DNA of 64,000 bases. It comes from Nemertoderma westbladi (taxonomy: Eukaryota; Xenacoelomorpha; Nemertodermatida; Nemertodermatidae). The DNA lies in NCBI GenBank assembly GCA_032718475.1, contig JAUCBJ010001166.1, forward strand, positions 62,001 to 126,000. Reading direction: 5' to 3'. This document shows positions 54,117 through 64,000 of the stretch, in pieces (position 1 is the stretch's first letter; every line of letters starts with the position of its first letter). Position numbers and translations under genes: made by a program. The notes under the pieces are model-generated. The model saw only the letters and a list, made by a program, of their open reading frames with translations. It ran no database searches and was not told the origin of the DNA.

Positions 54117-55890
54117 AATAAAAATGGGCTGAGTGTGTCGCCTTGTAGAACCCCTTGCATCTGGCTAATAATTTTTGATTTTCGAAGGCCATCAAAGTTT
54201 TACTCAGAATCGCTTTAATTAATTTCAGTAGGTGCCCATTTACCTTGAATAAAAATTCTAGTTTGTATAAAAGTCGCGATCTCGGGACCGAGTCGAACGC
54301 CTTTCTGAAATCAATGAAGGCAGCGTAAAGAGGCCGCTTAGGTTCCGAAATATTAAATTTGATTCTATTTATTAGTTCTTGTAGCGGTTGTTGAGTAGAC
54401 CATCCGGGTATAAAGCCAAATGGTTCCAGTGGAATTTTCCGGTTCAAAAATTCGTGCAGTCTTTTCATCACTAATCCTGTTACTATTTTGTAAGGGTTAC
54501 ACAGTAGCGATATACCCCTATAACAATCCATGTCATCCCGAGAACCTTTGCCCTTGAACGGAACTTTCATAAGGCTATTTTTCCATACAGTTACTAGGCG
54601 CCCCGTCGCTAGACAGATATTAAATAAGAGTAGCCAGAGAAGAACAGTTAAGGAAACTGAAGATTTCAATGTTTCATAAGGTAATCCATCGGAACCTCCC
54701 GATTTACCATTGGGTTTACTTAGAAATTCATTCTTTATTTCTTCCTCGGTAAAATTCCTGTTACAAGCGTCGTTGACGTCATCTATTCCAAGGTCAAAAT
54801 CCTCCAGGTCATACAACTCAGGATTTGCACTATTGATTTGTATATGAGGATCTCTGGGTGGATCCAGTTGCATAGTGCTGGAGCTGTTTAACACCTTTGT
54901 TAAATGATTCTCCCAAGTTTTGAGAGGAATTGAACACGGTGGTTGTGAGTTAGTTAATTTGCACCATTTATAGGGCTGCGATTCGGCTTCAGCAATTAGT
55001 TTGTCCTCTATCTTACCAGTATATAATTTTTGTTTCTCTATCAATAATTAATTGCTTGTACTTTGTCTTTGATTCACATAACAATGGTTTTAGTTCGTCC
55101 TTAGAAAGAGATTCGTTAGCTTCATCTATGTTCGACTCTTTCAGATATAAAGTAGCAAAGTTTAACTTTGGGTTATTTTGTAGCTGGTTTAGATCAATTG
55201 TCCGGGTTGGTTTTGTTGCCTCAGTTGATGGAGGTGATTGAACCAGTGTTGAATCTACCTCCCTAGACATCCGAACTGGTACGTGTTTGCGAAGACCCGT
55301 AGTTACGTGATCTATAGATGTTGCTGTGGTATTTGCAAAATCCAGATCGATTTGGCTTGAGCCGTTATGGCAATAGTATGTCTTTTCCTTGGAATTGTTT
55401 TGGAGTTCTAGTCCATAATCTTCCATAATTGTGTCGATTGCAGCAGCTTTTAGGTTACCCTCCTGGTCCATACGGGTGTTAAAATCTCCTCCAAATATTA
55501 TCGAATTTGGTGTCGATAAAGGAATTTCATCAAAAACATTTAATACTTCATCTACTAATTCTTCTGGGCCCATGTTGGGGTTGATATAGCAGCAAACCAG
55601 AATTGCAATATCGGTCTTCACAATAACAAATGTATCGTCTTTGGCAATGAGTTTGGGGTTTAAATGGGGTTTAACGGCTATTATAACCTCACCAATCAGG
55701 CGGCCTGGTCCCGGTGTTTTAATTGCCAGTGATTCAAAAACATAAAATTTATCGATATCAATATTACTTGAAGCAAGGGTTTCCGTAACCATTAGAAAGT
55801 CACAGTCTGAAAGAAGATCTCATGTAGAAGTGATAAGAATGACCTTAGTCCCTCTACATTCCATAAGATTGAAGAAACGTTTACCATCGG
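54117..55890 (-). pseudogene. Jockey/I-group-like LINE ORF2: endonuclease and RT, 3'-truncated
   Basis: ORF2 starts near 55890 (VSSILWNVEGLRSFLSLL). A frameshift at ~55820 leads to LMVTETLASS (catalytic E). FGGDFNTRMD and SSQIDLDF follow; the SDH position reads RKH. A break at ~55040 is followed by the RT: SGGSDGLPYETLKSS, CYRGISLLCNPYK, EPFGFIPGWSTQQPLQEL, AFIDFRKAFDSVPRSRL and QGVLQGDTLSPFLF. The text stops there, before the catalytic box, at the junction with the convergent LINE. The clade is uncertain. Confidence 0.8.
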
Positions 55891-55924
55891 TTGGTTTGTT
55901 TTATTTGGATCACTTTGGAAAACT

Positions 55925-56290
55925 GACGCGCCAGGGGAGTCCGTAGCGCCGGGGGAGTCCGTAGCGCCAGGGGAGTCCATAGCGCTGGGGGAGTCCGTAG
56001 CGCTGGAGGAGTCCATAGCGCTGGGGGAGTCCGTAATGCCGGGGGAGTCCGTAGCGCCGGGGGAGTCCATAGCACCAGGGGAGTCCGTAGCGCCGGGGCA
56101 GTCCGTAGCGCTGGCGGAGTCCTTAGTGCTGGGGGAGTCCGTAGCGCCGGGGCAGTCCGTAGTGCCAGGGGAGTCCATAGCACTGGGGCAGTCCGTAGCA
56201 CTGGGGGAGTCCGTAGCGCCGGGGCAATCCATAGCGCTGGGGCAGTCCGTAGCGCTGGGGAATCCGTAGCGCCGGGGGAGTCCATCGCGC
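55925..56290 (-). repeat. 18-bp minisatellite at the ORF1/ORF2 junction of the LINE
   Basis: About 20 units of GTAGCGCCGGGGGAGTCC with A/G and T/C variants. On the coding strand they give six-residue repeats such as GATDSP, SAMDSP and SATDCP, all in one frame that continues into the ORF2 start. The array is longer than any flanking low-complexity sequence. Confidence 0.85.
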
Positions 56291-56312
56291 TGGATGAGCC
56301 TCTCGTTCGAAG

Positions 56313-57256
56313 TCAATCGTCTCCCCCATCTCTGGCCACTGAAGCAGTGCCCGTTGATTGGGAAGGATGTGAATTTATACCAGCAGATGTTTGGCGTGGG
56401 ATTCGTGGTCGTAAACCATACTTCTCACGTTCTGCGTTAGACATGTGGTAGTTCCGTATGGTGATTCCGCTCACCCAAATCTCTGGAGTCAGAAGTGCAT
56501 CCCGATGTTCCTGGTCAGAGATGATGTGAAACGTTCGGGTCTCCGACCCTGGGTAATCGGCGAGTTGCCGGATAGAATCGAAGGGAACTTCTTCATTGTG
56601 CAAGTATTGTGAAATATCCTCCTCAGTTACCGATTTATCCAGTCGCCCAATGTGTATGTGCGCCTTCCGGGAGGGTACTGTATAAGTGCGAGACGCCGGA
56701 TCAGCTCGGAGTGGGCCGTCGACCTTGCTCCCATGAATCATTGACATCCGCCCGCGCCATTCATTTGTGGGTCGTTGTGTAGCTGTGAGCAGCCTGCCAG
56801 TGCCAGGGTTCGTTTCTTGATCAGAGGCGACCAGGTTTCGCAGCATAGCGGATTTGGCACTTGATCGTCGGGTTCCTTCATTTACACGATTCGCCTGCGT
56901 AGGTCTCCCTCGTCGCTGTCGCCTTCCTCCTACGGTTCCCCATGGGCCGTTCTTTTCTCGAGGTTCCTCTAGGACTACCAGTACGTCTGTCTCGTCCGGT
57001 TTCCGTTGGTTCACCTGTACGGTCGCGATATGATTTTGAGTGGCACTTTTTAAATGAAGCAGCAACTCGTTCTTCGAGTCAATAGATTCTTTGCGCGATT
57101 CCGCCAGTTTATCAATTTAAATCGTAAACATTGACACCATATCAAGAAGGTTGTTGATCGCTTGTTTCTCCTGTTCGATGGTAACGTAGTTCTTTTGTTT
57201 GAACGTTCTAATCATGGCTATTATCTCTTGCTGAGTTTTAAATAAGCTTCCGCCAT
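56313..57256 (-). pseudogene. LINE ORF1 (RRM-like)
   Basis: ATG at 57254-57256 (MAEAYLKL), with an early frameshift, then a helical segment (KQAINNLLDMVSMFTI, a stop, IDKLAESRKESIDSKNELLL). Frame 57065-56313 carries a basic linker (GGRRQRRGRPTQANRV) and an RNA-recognition-like fold (AHIHIGRLDKSVTEEDISQY, TRTFHIISDQEHRDALL). It ends at TGA near 56313, just before the minisatellite and ORF2. ORF1 proteins of this type bind the element RNA. Confidence 0.7.
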
Positions 57257-57259
57257 TTT

Positions 57260-58114
57260 AAAAAAGTAATATCGTAAATAATTATACGCAGTGCAGTGCA
57301 GTAATAATATATTTTAATCTTAATAATAATTATTCAACATCAATTATTATTTTATATGTCTTGTATAAGATTGAGTGTCATAAATACGAATTTGCGTAAG
57401 AGATATATTATATGTATGATAATCATAGCCCACATATTATATAAACAGGAACAACTTCCAAAAACACACAAATTAACTTTAATATGAGTTAAAAATATGT
57501 AAACATTATATATTAAAAATAACATAATATGTAACATAATTAACAATATCTTGAAGTTTGTCATAAGAGAACCCTTCGACTGATACATCTGAATGAATAA
57601 CGTTTTATAGTTCCTTGCAAATATTTATTCGCCACTCAGAATCATTCAGTGCCTGTGCGTATTTTAAGTTACCTACTAAATTACGTGTTCAATCACATAA
57701 ATTTAAAACATTACATTCGTTTGCTATCCTACGCAAGTTAAGACCAGTCAGTCCTACTACGACAATCCGAATGCACCAGTTGAGCCATGAATCTGACAAC
57801 TAATTTGTTAGAATTCAATATACTATCAACAAAATTTATATTCCGTTTACATAACATAGTTTTAGGATGGGGGAAACTTACTATACCTTCAATAATAAAT
57901 GGATGGGCGTTATAGGGTAATCAAAATACACTTCTTATATTATTATTCCAGGCTGTAAATATTTTAACACAATTATTTGAATATAAGTCCCAACAAGGAC
58001 TGCCCTAGAAACTAGTTGCATATAGTTTCTGTATTTGCGCAAGAACATCTGGATTCGCAAACCTGAATTCTTGACGCAAATTCGACAGTTTTCTAATAAA
58101 TGCACCGCGTTTCA
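57260..58114. other. No recognised gene
   Basis: AT-rich. A weak A-box-like TGGCTCAACTGG on the minus strand near 57785 has no B box. Confidence 0.5.
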
Positions 58115-59435
58115 ACAGTATGGGCCGGTTGTTCAAATGCTCCCTTAAAGATAAGGGATCCCTTAACTTTAAGGTTTCATCGTTAAATGTCCATTTAACT
58201 TTAATTTCGGTTGCTCAAAAGTTAAATGTACATTTAAGTTAAGGGAAAACTTAAGTAAGCTACACAGGTTACTTAAAAATGGTTTCTAGAAAGAAAATTC
58301 ATTTTAGCTATAAATTTACAAAGGATAACTTGCTTTTTAATAGTTAATTTTAATGGTTATTTATTTGCATTATACTGTCATTATGGCATTCGTTCCTTTC
58401 TTACTAATCTCAATACAAGAAAGAAAGTTAGAAAAAATAGAACTAAAATAAATCCACTGAATTACTATAATAGCACTGAATTCTTCCAGCGCTACCGTTT
58501 TACAAAGCCAACATTTGCCTACATTTGCGACCTCGTCAAACACGATCTAAAACGTCAAACTAAGTGCAACAAAGCTTTGAGTGTTGAGTTACAGCTAGCA
58601 GTTACTCTGAGGTTTTACGCATCGGGTTCCTTCCAGAATGTGGTTGGTGACACATTTCCAATATCGAAAGTCTTGTGTTAGCAGGATAATTTTTCGAGTA
58701 ACGAACGTTCTCCTGAAACATTTAAATAAATTCATATGTTTGCCAACCAGCGAAGCTAATTTGCAGAAACTTAAGGAGGACTTCTTTGCGGTTTCTGGTG
58801 TCCCTAGCGTAGTTGGCGCGATCGATTGTTCTCATGTGAAGATAATAGCACCACCTGGGGACCAGAGTGTCTACTACGTCAACCGTAAAGGTTACTATAG
58901 TGTAAATTTTCAAGCCATCTGCGATGCAAATTGCATATTTCTGAACATTGTTGCCGATTGGCCTGGCATTGTGCACGACTTGTGCTCGTGTTTTAAAGAA
59001 TAGTAAAGTTGGAATTGATTTCGCAACCGGCAAACGTAACAGAATTCTGTTGGGAGACAGCGGGTATCCTTGTCAGCGTTGGCTACTCACCCCACTCCTA
59101 GAGCCAGATATAGAACGATAGAAGCGAGGACAAAAAGGCGTTACCCTATAAGAACTATACAGCCTAGAAGAAAACCAGGAATGTGCTAGAATGTTTCTTT
59201 GGTATCCTTAAACGTCGGTTTCACTGCCTCCATGGTGAGATGAGAATGCGACCCAAGAGAATATGTTGCATTATTGTAGCATGCGCGATACTACATAACA
59301 TTGCTATGATGCGGGGAGACCCACTCCCACCAGATACGGAGGACTATGAAAATCACCAGGTCAACGAAAACTATGAAGGTGCGCAAGATGGCCAGCTCTT
59401 CCATTCTAATTTCATATTGGTGTATTTTACATAAC
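58115..59435 (+). pseudogene. PIF/Harbinger transposase (HARBI1-like), decayed
   Basis: A terminal-inverted-repeat-like sequence at ~58121 (GGGCCGGTTGTTCAAATGC) is followed by coding text from ~58450: NYYNSTEFFQRYRFTKPTF, VELQLAVTLRFYASGSFQNV, a frameshift at ~58665, SCVSRIIFRV, VGAIDCSHVKIIAPPG (first D), LLGDSGYPCQRWLLTPLLEP (second D), and MLECFFGILKRRFHCLHGEM (catalytic E). Stops and frameshifts at ~59000, 59110 and 59150 disable it. The matching right terminal repeat was not found. Confidence 0.85.
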
Positions 59436-59626
59436 CAAACTATTCTAAATAATTATTAACCAGTCGGTACATCATATTCATTAACGTCAATATGGTTAAT
59501 TTGTAATTTTATAATTGGTCAAATTTATACAAATATTAAATAGTAGGGAGGACCGTTATAGTTTTTGCTGTAAATAATTAATTATTATCCTTTAACTTGG
59601 CTCTGTGAGGTTAATGAACTACAAAG

Positions 59627-59880
59627 TGTGGGGCGAGCGACGAAAGTGAGCGAGCTTAGCATACAGGTACCACTAACTCAATCGGTGTGTCTGTTGCTCT
59701 GTCGATCTGTTGTTCTGTCATTCTGTTGTGTCCAATTTTAAACGTTAATAACTCTTAATGTTAATGAAATTTAACCAAACTTGGTACACATGTAGTCTGG
59801 CCAAAGTTTAGAAATTTTCCAAGTTGAATTTCCGTGTAGCCTTAGAGAAGCTAAGATAATAGCAATTAATTAGTTAATTA
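59627..59880 (+). repeat. Dispersed repeat, copy 2
   Basis: Begins GTGGGGCGAGCGACGAAAG then AGCGAGCTTAGCA and GGTACCAC, as at 46445. Followed by a GTCTGTTGCTCTGTCGATCTG pyrimidine-rich stretch. Confidence 0.6.
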
Positions 59881-59922
59881 AGTTGATTACGGTAAAAACT
59901 GCATTTTCAACCTGCCTGTTAA

Positions 59923-61483
59923 CCCTATTAAACCCGGGGGGGGGGGGGGTCAATATGACCCCCCCCCCGTGGTTTTTTTATTATAATTCTAAAACAAACG
60001 CAGTTGGGAATCTGAAATTTTATGACTTTTCCTAGAAATCTATTGTCTTCCAAGTAGTGAAAACCGTTTTCAAAAATATTGGGTAGTTTTCGAGTTATAG
60101 CACCATTTTTTAACCCTACTTTTGGCACTTTTTTTGAGACGTTTTTTGAAAATTACATTTCATTAAATATTAATTGTAACATCTCTATTTTTGATTTACA
60201 CCGGTTTTTTGGTATTAGCAATTCGATGGAATTCATATAAATTGTTTTAGAAATTTCAAACTTGTTCTTTTCGGCGGGTGCCAAATTTTGGTGCCAGCAC
60301 CAAATTTTGAAATATGTCAATTTTGTAAATTGATTGTTTGAAACTTGTTTTTCACGCAATCGGGGTTTTTTGGGGTTCTGGTTTTGATGAAATATATACG
60401 AGTTGCACCAAGCGTATCAAACTTGTATTTTTCGGTGCTGTGTGCAAATTTTGGTGCTAGCACGAAATTTTGAAAATCCGTTCAATATATAAATTGCTTG
60501 TGACAATTTATTTCTTGCATTTTAGAGGTTTATGGCTGTTCTGAATTCAATGGAATATATAATTATCGAACTAGACATCTCAAACTTGTATTTTTCGGAA
60601 GTGGGTGCAAAATGTGGTGCTAGCACCAAATTTTGAAAACCATCATATATATAAATTGATTGTGTCATCTTGTTTCTTGCGTTATACGGGTTTGTTAGGG
60701 TTCTGAATTCAATGGAATTAGTAAAAATGTAATAAGAGTTTTCAAACTTGTATTTTTTGTCAGTGGGTGAAAATTGTTGTGCCAGCACCAAATTTTGGAA
60801 AATGAGTAAATTGATCAGTAGATAGTATCATCTTGATTCTTGCGTTATACGGGTTTTTGAGGGTCCTGAATCCGATGGAATCAATAAAAACAGCACTGGA
60901 CATCGCAAACTTGTACTTTTTGGTTATGGGTACGAAATTTAGTGCTAGCACCAAAATTTGCCAAATTACGCCGAAAAATACAAGTAGCAATGATCTGGCA
61001 TATTTGAAATGTATTCCATTAGAATCAGCGCCCAAGAAAACCTGAAAATGTGCATTTATAGCATCGTATAAGTGAATTGAAAATTTTGTGTTCTAACTGA
61101 AAAGTGCTGGTTACTTGTTTTTTTCATTTTTTTCCTACGCATAGAGGACTAAACAGCCATTTATGGTAATCTTATCATTTTTAAATATTTTCAAATGTAT
61201 TTTGCGCCCCAGAAAACCTGTATTGAAAAACAATTAGCCGAAAAATGTAACTTTCAAATTTTGTGAAAATTGTGCACTACTTGTAATTTTGGTGCTGCAA
61301 TATTACCACCCCAGTACATTTTTTCGAAATTTTTTTTTTCGGTCAGATCCAGACTAGTGATACCTACGTACAAACAAAAAATCAGACGTTTTCGTTAATA
61401 TTTGTAGATTTTAGAGGGAGGGGTCAATATGACCCCCCCCCCCCGGTATTTGTACAGCATTTTATAGCCCGGTACTAATAGGG
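59923..61483. mobile_element. TTAA-flanked non-autonomous element with hairpin ends and 163-bp satellite core
   Basis: TTAA at 59919-59922 and 61484-61487 bracket CCCTATTA and its inverse TAATAGGG, an 8-bp perfect terminal inverted repeat. Just inside each end is a G run, the hairpin GGTCAATATGACC, then a C run (59936-59968; 61419-61444). The core holds five or more units of ~160-166 bp with GGTGCTAGCACC/GGTGCCAGCACC. TTAA target sites and CCC-initial ends are the signature of piggyBac-type transposons; the element has no coding capacity and would need a transposase in trans. Total length 1,561 bp. Confidence 0.7.
60270..61000. repeat. ~163-bp satellite with 12-bp palindrome
   Basis: The palindrome GGTGCTAGCACC or its variants falls at about 60290, 60455, 60618, 60777 and 60942 (spacing ~160-165), each followed by AAATTTTGAAAA. 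Units also share CAAACTTGTATTTTTCGG and GGGTTTTTGAGGGTTCTGAA-like text. Confidence 0.85.
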
Positions 61484-61487
61484 TTAA

Positions 61488-62009
61488 AGGAAATTAATTA
61501 TTTAACAGTATAAGATTTAAATAATTATACTTAAAAATTATACAGATGTAATCCTCATACCCCATTCTATTATAGTTTTTAATTAGTTCAAGTGATTTGC
61601 TTTAATAAATGTGTCTTTAATTGATCTAAACGTAATTAAAGCGGCACAATTATTGAGTACAAATTTAATCCTGCCCATTATTGGTTAACATAGTCTCTGC
61701 GGGGGCGTGTAGAGCTGCTAGCTGCTCGGAGATGTTGGTGTAGCCTTACCAGAGGCGAATTGTACTGTAATAGACAGCCAGTAGTATTGCTATAGCAACC
61801 CAGACATAACTCCAACCATACACTGCCTGTATTTCAATTCCTATTGACTCTATACTATAAATTTTGTATTTCTTACTATCTCAGGTGACAGAAGATATAA
61901 TGACTGTTGTAGGCTTATATCTGAAATAGTTTATTCCGCAATATATTTGTCTGGTTATTTTTTAATTGAATTTTTGCAAAGTAGTAAAATTAATGATCTT
62001 AAAAATAAT
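61488..62009. other. AT-rich spacer, no gene seen
   Basis: No recognisable feature; a slightly GC-richer stretch at 61690-61800 has no convincing frame. Confidence 0.5.
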
Positions 62010-62970
62010 GTCGGTAGAATTAATGGATCTGGTCTGTCGGTAGAATTAATGGATCTGGTCTGTCGGTAGAATTTATGGATCTGGTCTGTCGGTAGAATTT
62101 ATGGATCTGGTCTGTCGGTAGAATTAATGGATCTGGTCTGTCGGTAGAATTTATGGATCTGGTCTTCGGTAGAATTAATGGATCTGGTCTGTCGGTAGAA
62201 TTAATGGATCTGGTCTGTCGGTAGAATTAATGGATCTTGTCTGTCGGTAGAATTAATGGATCTGGTCTGTCGGTAGAATTAATGGATCTGGTCTGTCGGT
62301 AGAATTAATGGATCTGGTCTGTCGGTAGAATTAATGGATCTGGTCTGTCGGTAGAATTTATGGATCTGGTCTGTCGGTAGAATTAATGGATCTGGTCTGT
62401 CGGTAGAATTTATGGATCTGGTCTGTCGGTAGAATTAATTAATGGATCTGGTCTGTCGGTAGAATTAATGGATCTGGTCTGTCGGTAGAATTTATGGATC
62501 TGGTCTGTCGGTAGAATTTATGGATCTGGTCTGTCGGTAGAATTAATTAATGGATGTGGTCTGTCGGTAGAATTAATGGATCTGGTCTGTCGGTAGAATT
62601 TATGGATCTGGTCTGTCGGTAGAATTAATTAATGGATCTGGTCTGTCGGTAGAATTAATGGATCTGGTCTGTCGGTAGAATTAATGGATCTTGTCTGTCG
62701 GTAGAATTAATGGATCTGGTCTGTCGGTAGAATTAATGGATCTGGTCTGTCGGTAAAATTAATGGATCTGGTCTGTCGGTAGAATTAATGGATCTGGTCT
62801 GTCGGTAGAATTAATGGATCTGGTCTGTCGGTAGAATTAATGGATCTGGTCTGTCGGTAGAATTAATGGATCTGGTCTGTCGGTAGAATTTATGGATCTG
62901 GTCTGTCGGTAGAATTAATGGATCTGGTCTGTCGGTAGAATTTATGGATCTGGTCTGTCGGTAGAATTAA
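62010..62970. repeat. 26-bp minisatellite array, about 37 units
   Basis: Unit GGTCTGTCGGTAGAATTAAT plus GGATCT. Main variants: AATTTATGG for AATTAATGG, and a 30-bp form AATTAATTAATGG that appears three times beside AATTTATGG units. It ends directly at the CXC-like exon. Confidence 0.95.
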
Positions 62971-62975
62971 TGGGT

Positions 62976-63409
62976 TCACATGTCTGATGTATGGTGGAGA
63001 AGGAGTACTATGTGAACCTAGAACCGATATCGATTCTTTAAGACTCCGCTTATTTACAAAGGGTAAAGGTTTGGAAATGTTACCACCCACTAAAGACGCA
63101 CTTGAACTGCATTATATAAGGGCCAATCATCAAACAAAGATTTGGCTGAACACCAACTCGGCTTCGGAAGACCATTTATTATGTGGTTGTTGGAAGATGG
63201 CATCTGGAGTAATGAAGATTACTTGGACTCGACTGCAGCCAGTCCCGAAAGCTTGTGTGGAGCTTGTTTATTGTAGTTGTAAACTGAAGTGTAGCACTGC
63301 TCGATGCAGTTGTTATAAACTTGGCCAAGTCTGCCTTCCGGCATGCAATTGTGAAAGGACAGGATGCTGCAATCCCATTGGACAAATTAATATAACAGAG
63401 ATCGAATAA
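62976..63409 (+). CDS. Cysteine-rich CXC-like C-terminal exon of an uncharacterised metazoan-type protein
   Basis: The frame reads DSLRLRLFTKGKGLEMLPPT then KDALELHYIRANHQTKIW, a pattern I associate with uncharacterised invertebrate proteins. The tail is cysteine-rich: CSCKLKCSTARCSCYK, LGQVCLPACNCERTGCCNP, resembling half of a tesmin/TSO1 CXC motif, then a stop at 63407-63409. There is no obvious start, so this is probably a last exon. Such proteins can be host genes or parts of mobile elements. Immediately upstream is the 26-bp array, so any earlier exon is beyond it. Confidence 0.6.
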
Positions 63410-64000
63410 GGATTCATAGTTTAAACGCGTATGATCAAATTTCTTAAATAGATAAATTGGAGGTAACGGTACGCGGTACGGATTATTAACTGTAGTTCTC
63501 GATCGATAAACGCCAGAGATACTTCAAAATTCATATTTGTATTAAACAATTATTTCCCAAAGACACAACAGGATGTTGATTAACAGTCGAAGGTTATAGC
63601 TATGCGACGTGTTTCACATTTAATCTCCCAAAACTCTGGAAAGGTATAAACTGAGGAAAACTGCATTATAGTTACCTGTAAATTAAATTCTTATTAAATT
63701 GTCTTATTTGGTCTGTTGCTATGGTAACCTGGACTGTAAATGTCACCCGAATGTGTACAATATGACGGGAAGTATCAACATGCTACTTAGCTGTAGAGAT
63801 ATTTTTAAATAATTACAAATATGGGAGCAAATATTTGAGTAAAGGTACGCGAATTCTCTACTTAAACTTAATATTTTGATACTTCTGAAAATTACTCAGG
63901 TCCAAATAATGGGCTTGTGTCTGCGACATTGGATGCTATTTGATATTATAATACCCTTGATGTGTTCCCAGGATGTTATTTAAGTTGTGTGATGGGTTTT
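63410..64000. other. No recognised gene
   Basis: AT-rich sequence to the window edge; presumably 3' flank of the CXC-like exon. Confidence 0.4.

Noticed and set aside
55881-56329. Alternate-frame proline/leucine/arginine repeats
   Set aside because: Other frames of the 18-bp minisatellite; only the GATDSP frame continues into ORF2.
57770-57800. A-box-like TGGCTCAACTGG on the minus strand
   Set aside because: No B box at the required distance and no second copy.
1-64000. CRISPR arrays or bacterial mobile elements
   Set aside because: The regular arrays are contiguous minisatellites without unique spacers, and all other evidence is eukaryotic.

Overview
This is a eukaryotic genomic window, most likely from an invertebrate animal (probably aquatic; I cannot fix the phylum). 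The evidence is the mix of metazoan transposon families (CR1/L2-, RTE- and jockey-like LINEs, a tRNA-derived SINE, three Ty3/gypsy LTR families, a GIY-YIG Penelope-like element, piggyBac and Harbinger), spliceosomal introns with GT..AG borders, AT-rich intergenic DNA full of satellites, and exons of a DEG/ENaC sodium channel, a metazoan-specific family. There are no bacterial operons, tRNA genes, rRNA genes or CRISPR arrays. Most of the sequence is mobile DNA, much of it nested.

Layout. 1-2360: RT half and 3' tail of a CR1/L2-like LINE running in from the left edge. 2370-3830: two decayed LINE fragments, one carrying a SINE. 4386-5570: tandem repeats and a poly-G tract. 5688-18236: a GC-rich gypsy element (A, minus strand, 109-bp LTRs) broken up by a second gypsy (B, 11626-16895) and by two pieces of an RTE LINE (8397-8943, 9483-11625). 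18508-19680: a satellite-filled element with one TTAA/CCCTAATA end. 21476-22760: a 27-bp minisatellite. 24365-33482: a Penelope-like element (PLE) in alternating orientations, split by a complete gypsy (C, 24660-29701) with a perfect 5-bp target duplication. 33484-34070: RTE 3' end. 34125-36178: a three-exon piggyBac transposase with an open reading frame. 36788-36972 and 41768-41925: two halves of one PLE pseudo-LTR separated by a 4.8-kb block with no recognised gene. 42359-45082: DEG/ENaC exons on the minus strand with RTE debris in the introns. 53151-57256: a small possible exon, then two convergent LINEs. 58115-59435: a decayed Harbinger transposase. 59923-61483: a second TTAA-flanked, satellite-filled element. 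62010-62970: a 26-bp minisatellite, then a cysteine-rich (CXC-like) exon at 62976-63409.

Likely host genes are few: the DEG/ENaC channel, the CXC-like exon, possibly the piggyBac-derived gene, and two short unassigned coding stretches. Everything else supported here is selfish or repetitive DNA. The most interesting signal is a pair of TTAA-associated elements whose ends carry G-run/hairpin/C-run structures around 161-163-bp satellite units, in the same window as an apparently intact piggyBac transposase. Next come the inverted PLE mosaics and the unexplained 4.8-kb block that splits a PLE pseudo-LTR. All family calls come from reading motifs by eye; no database search was possible.
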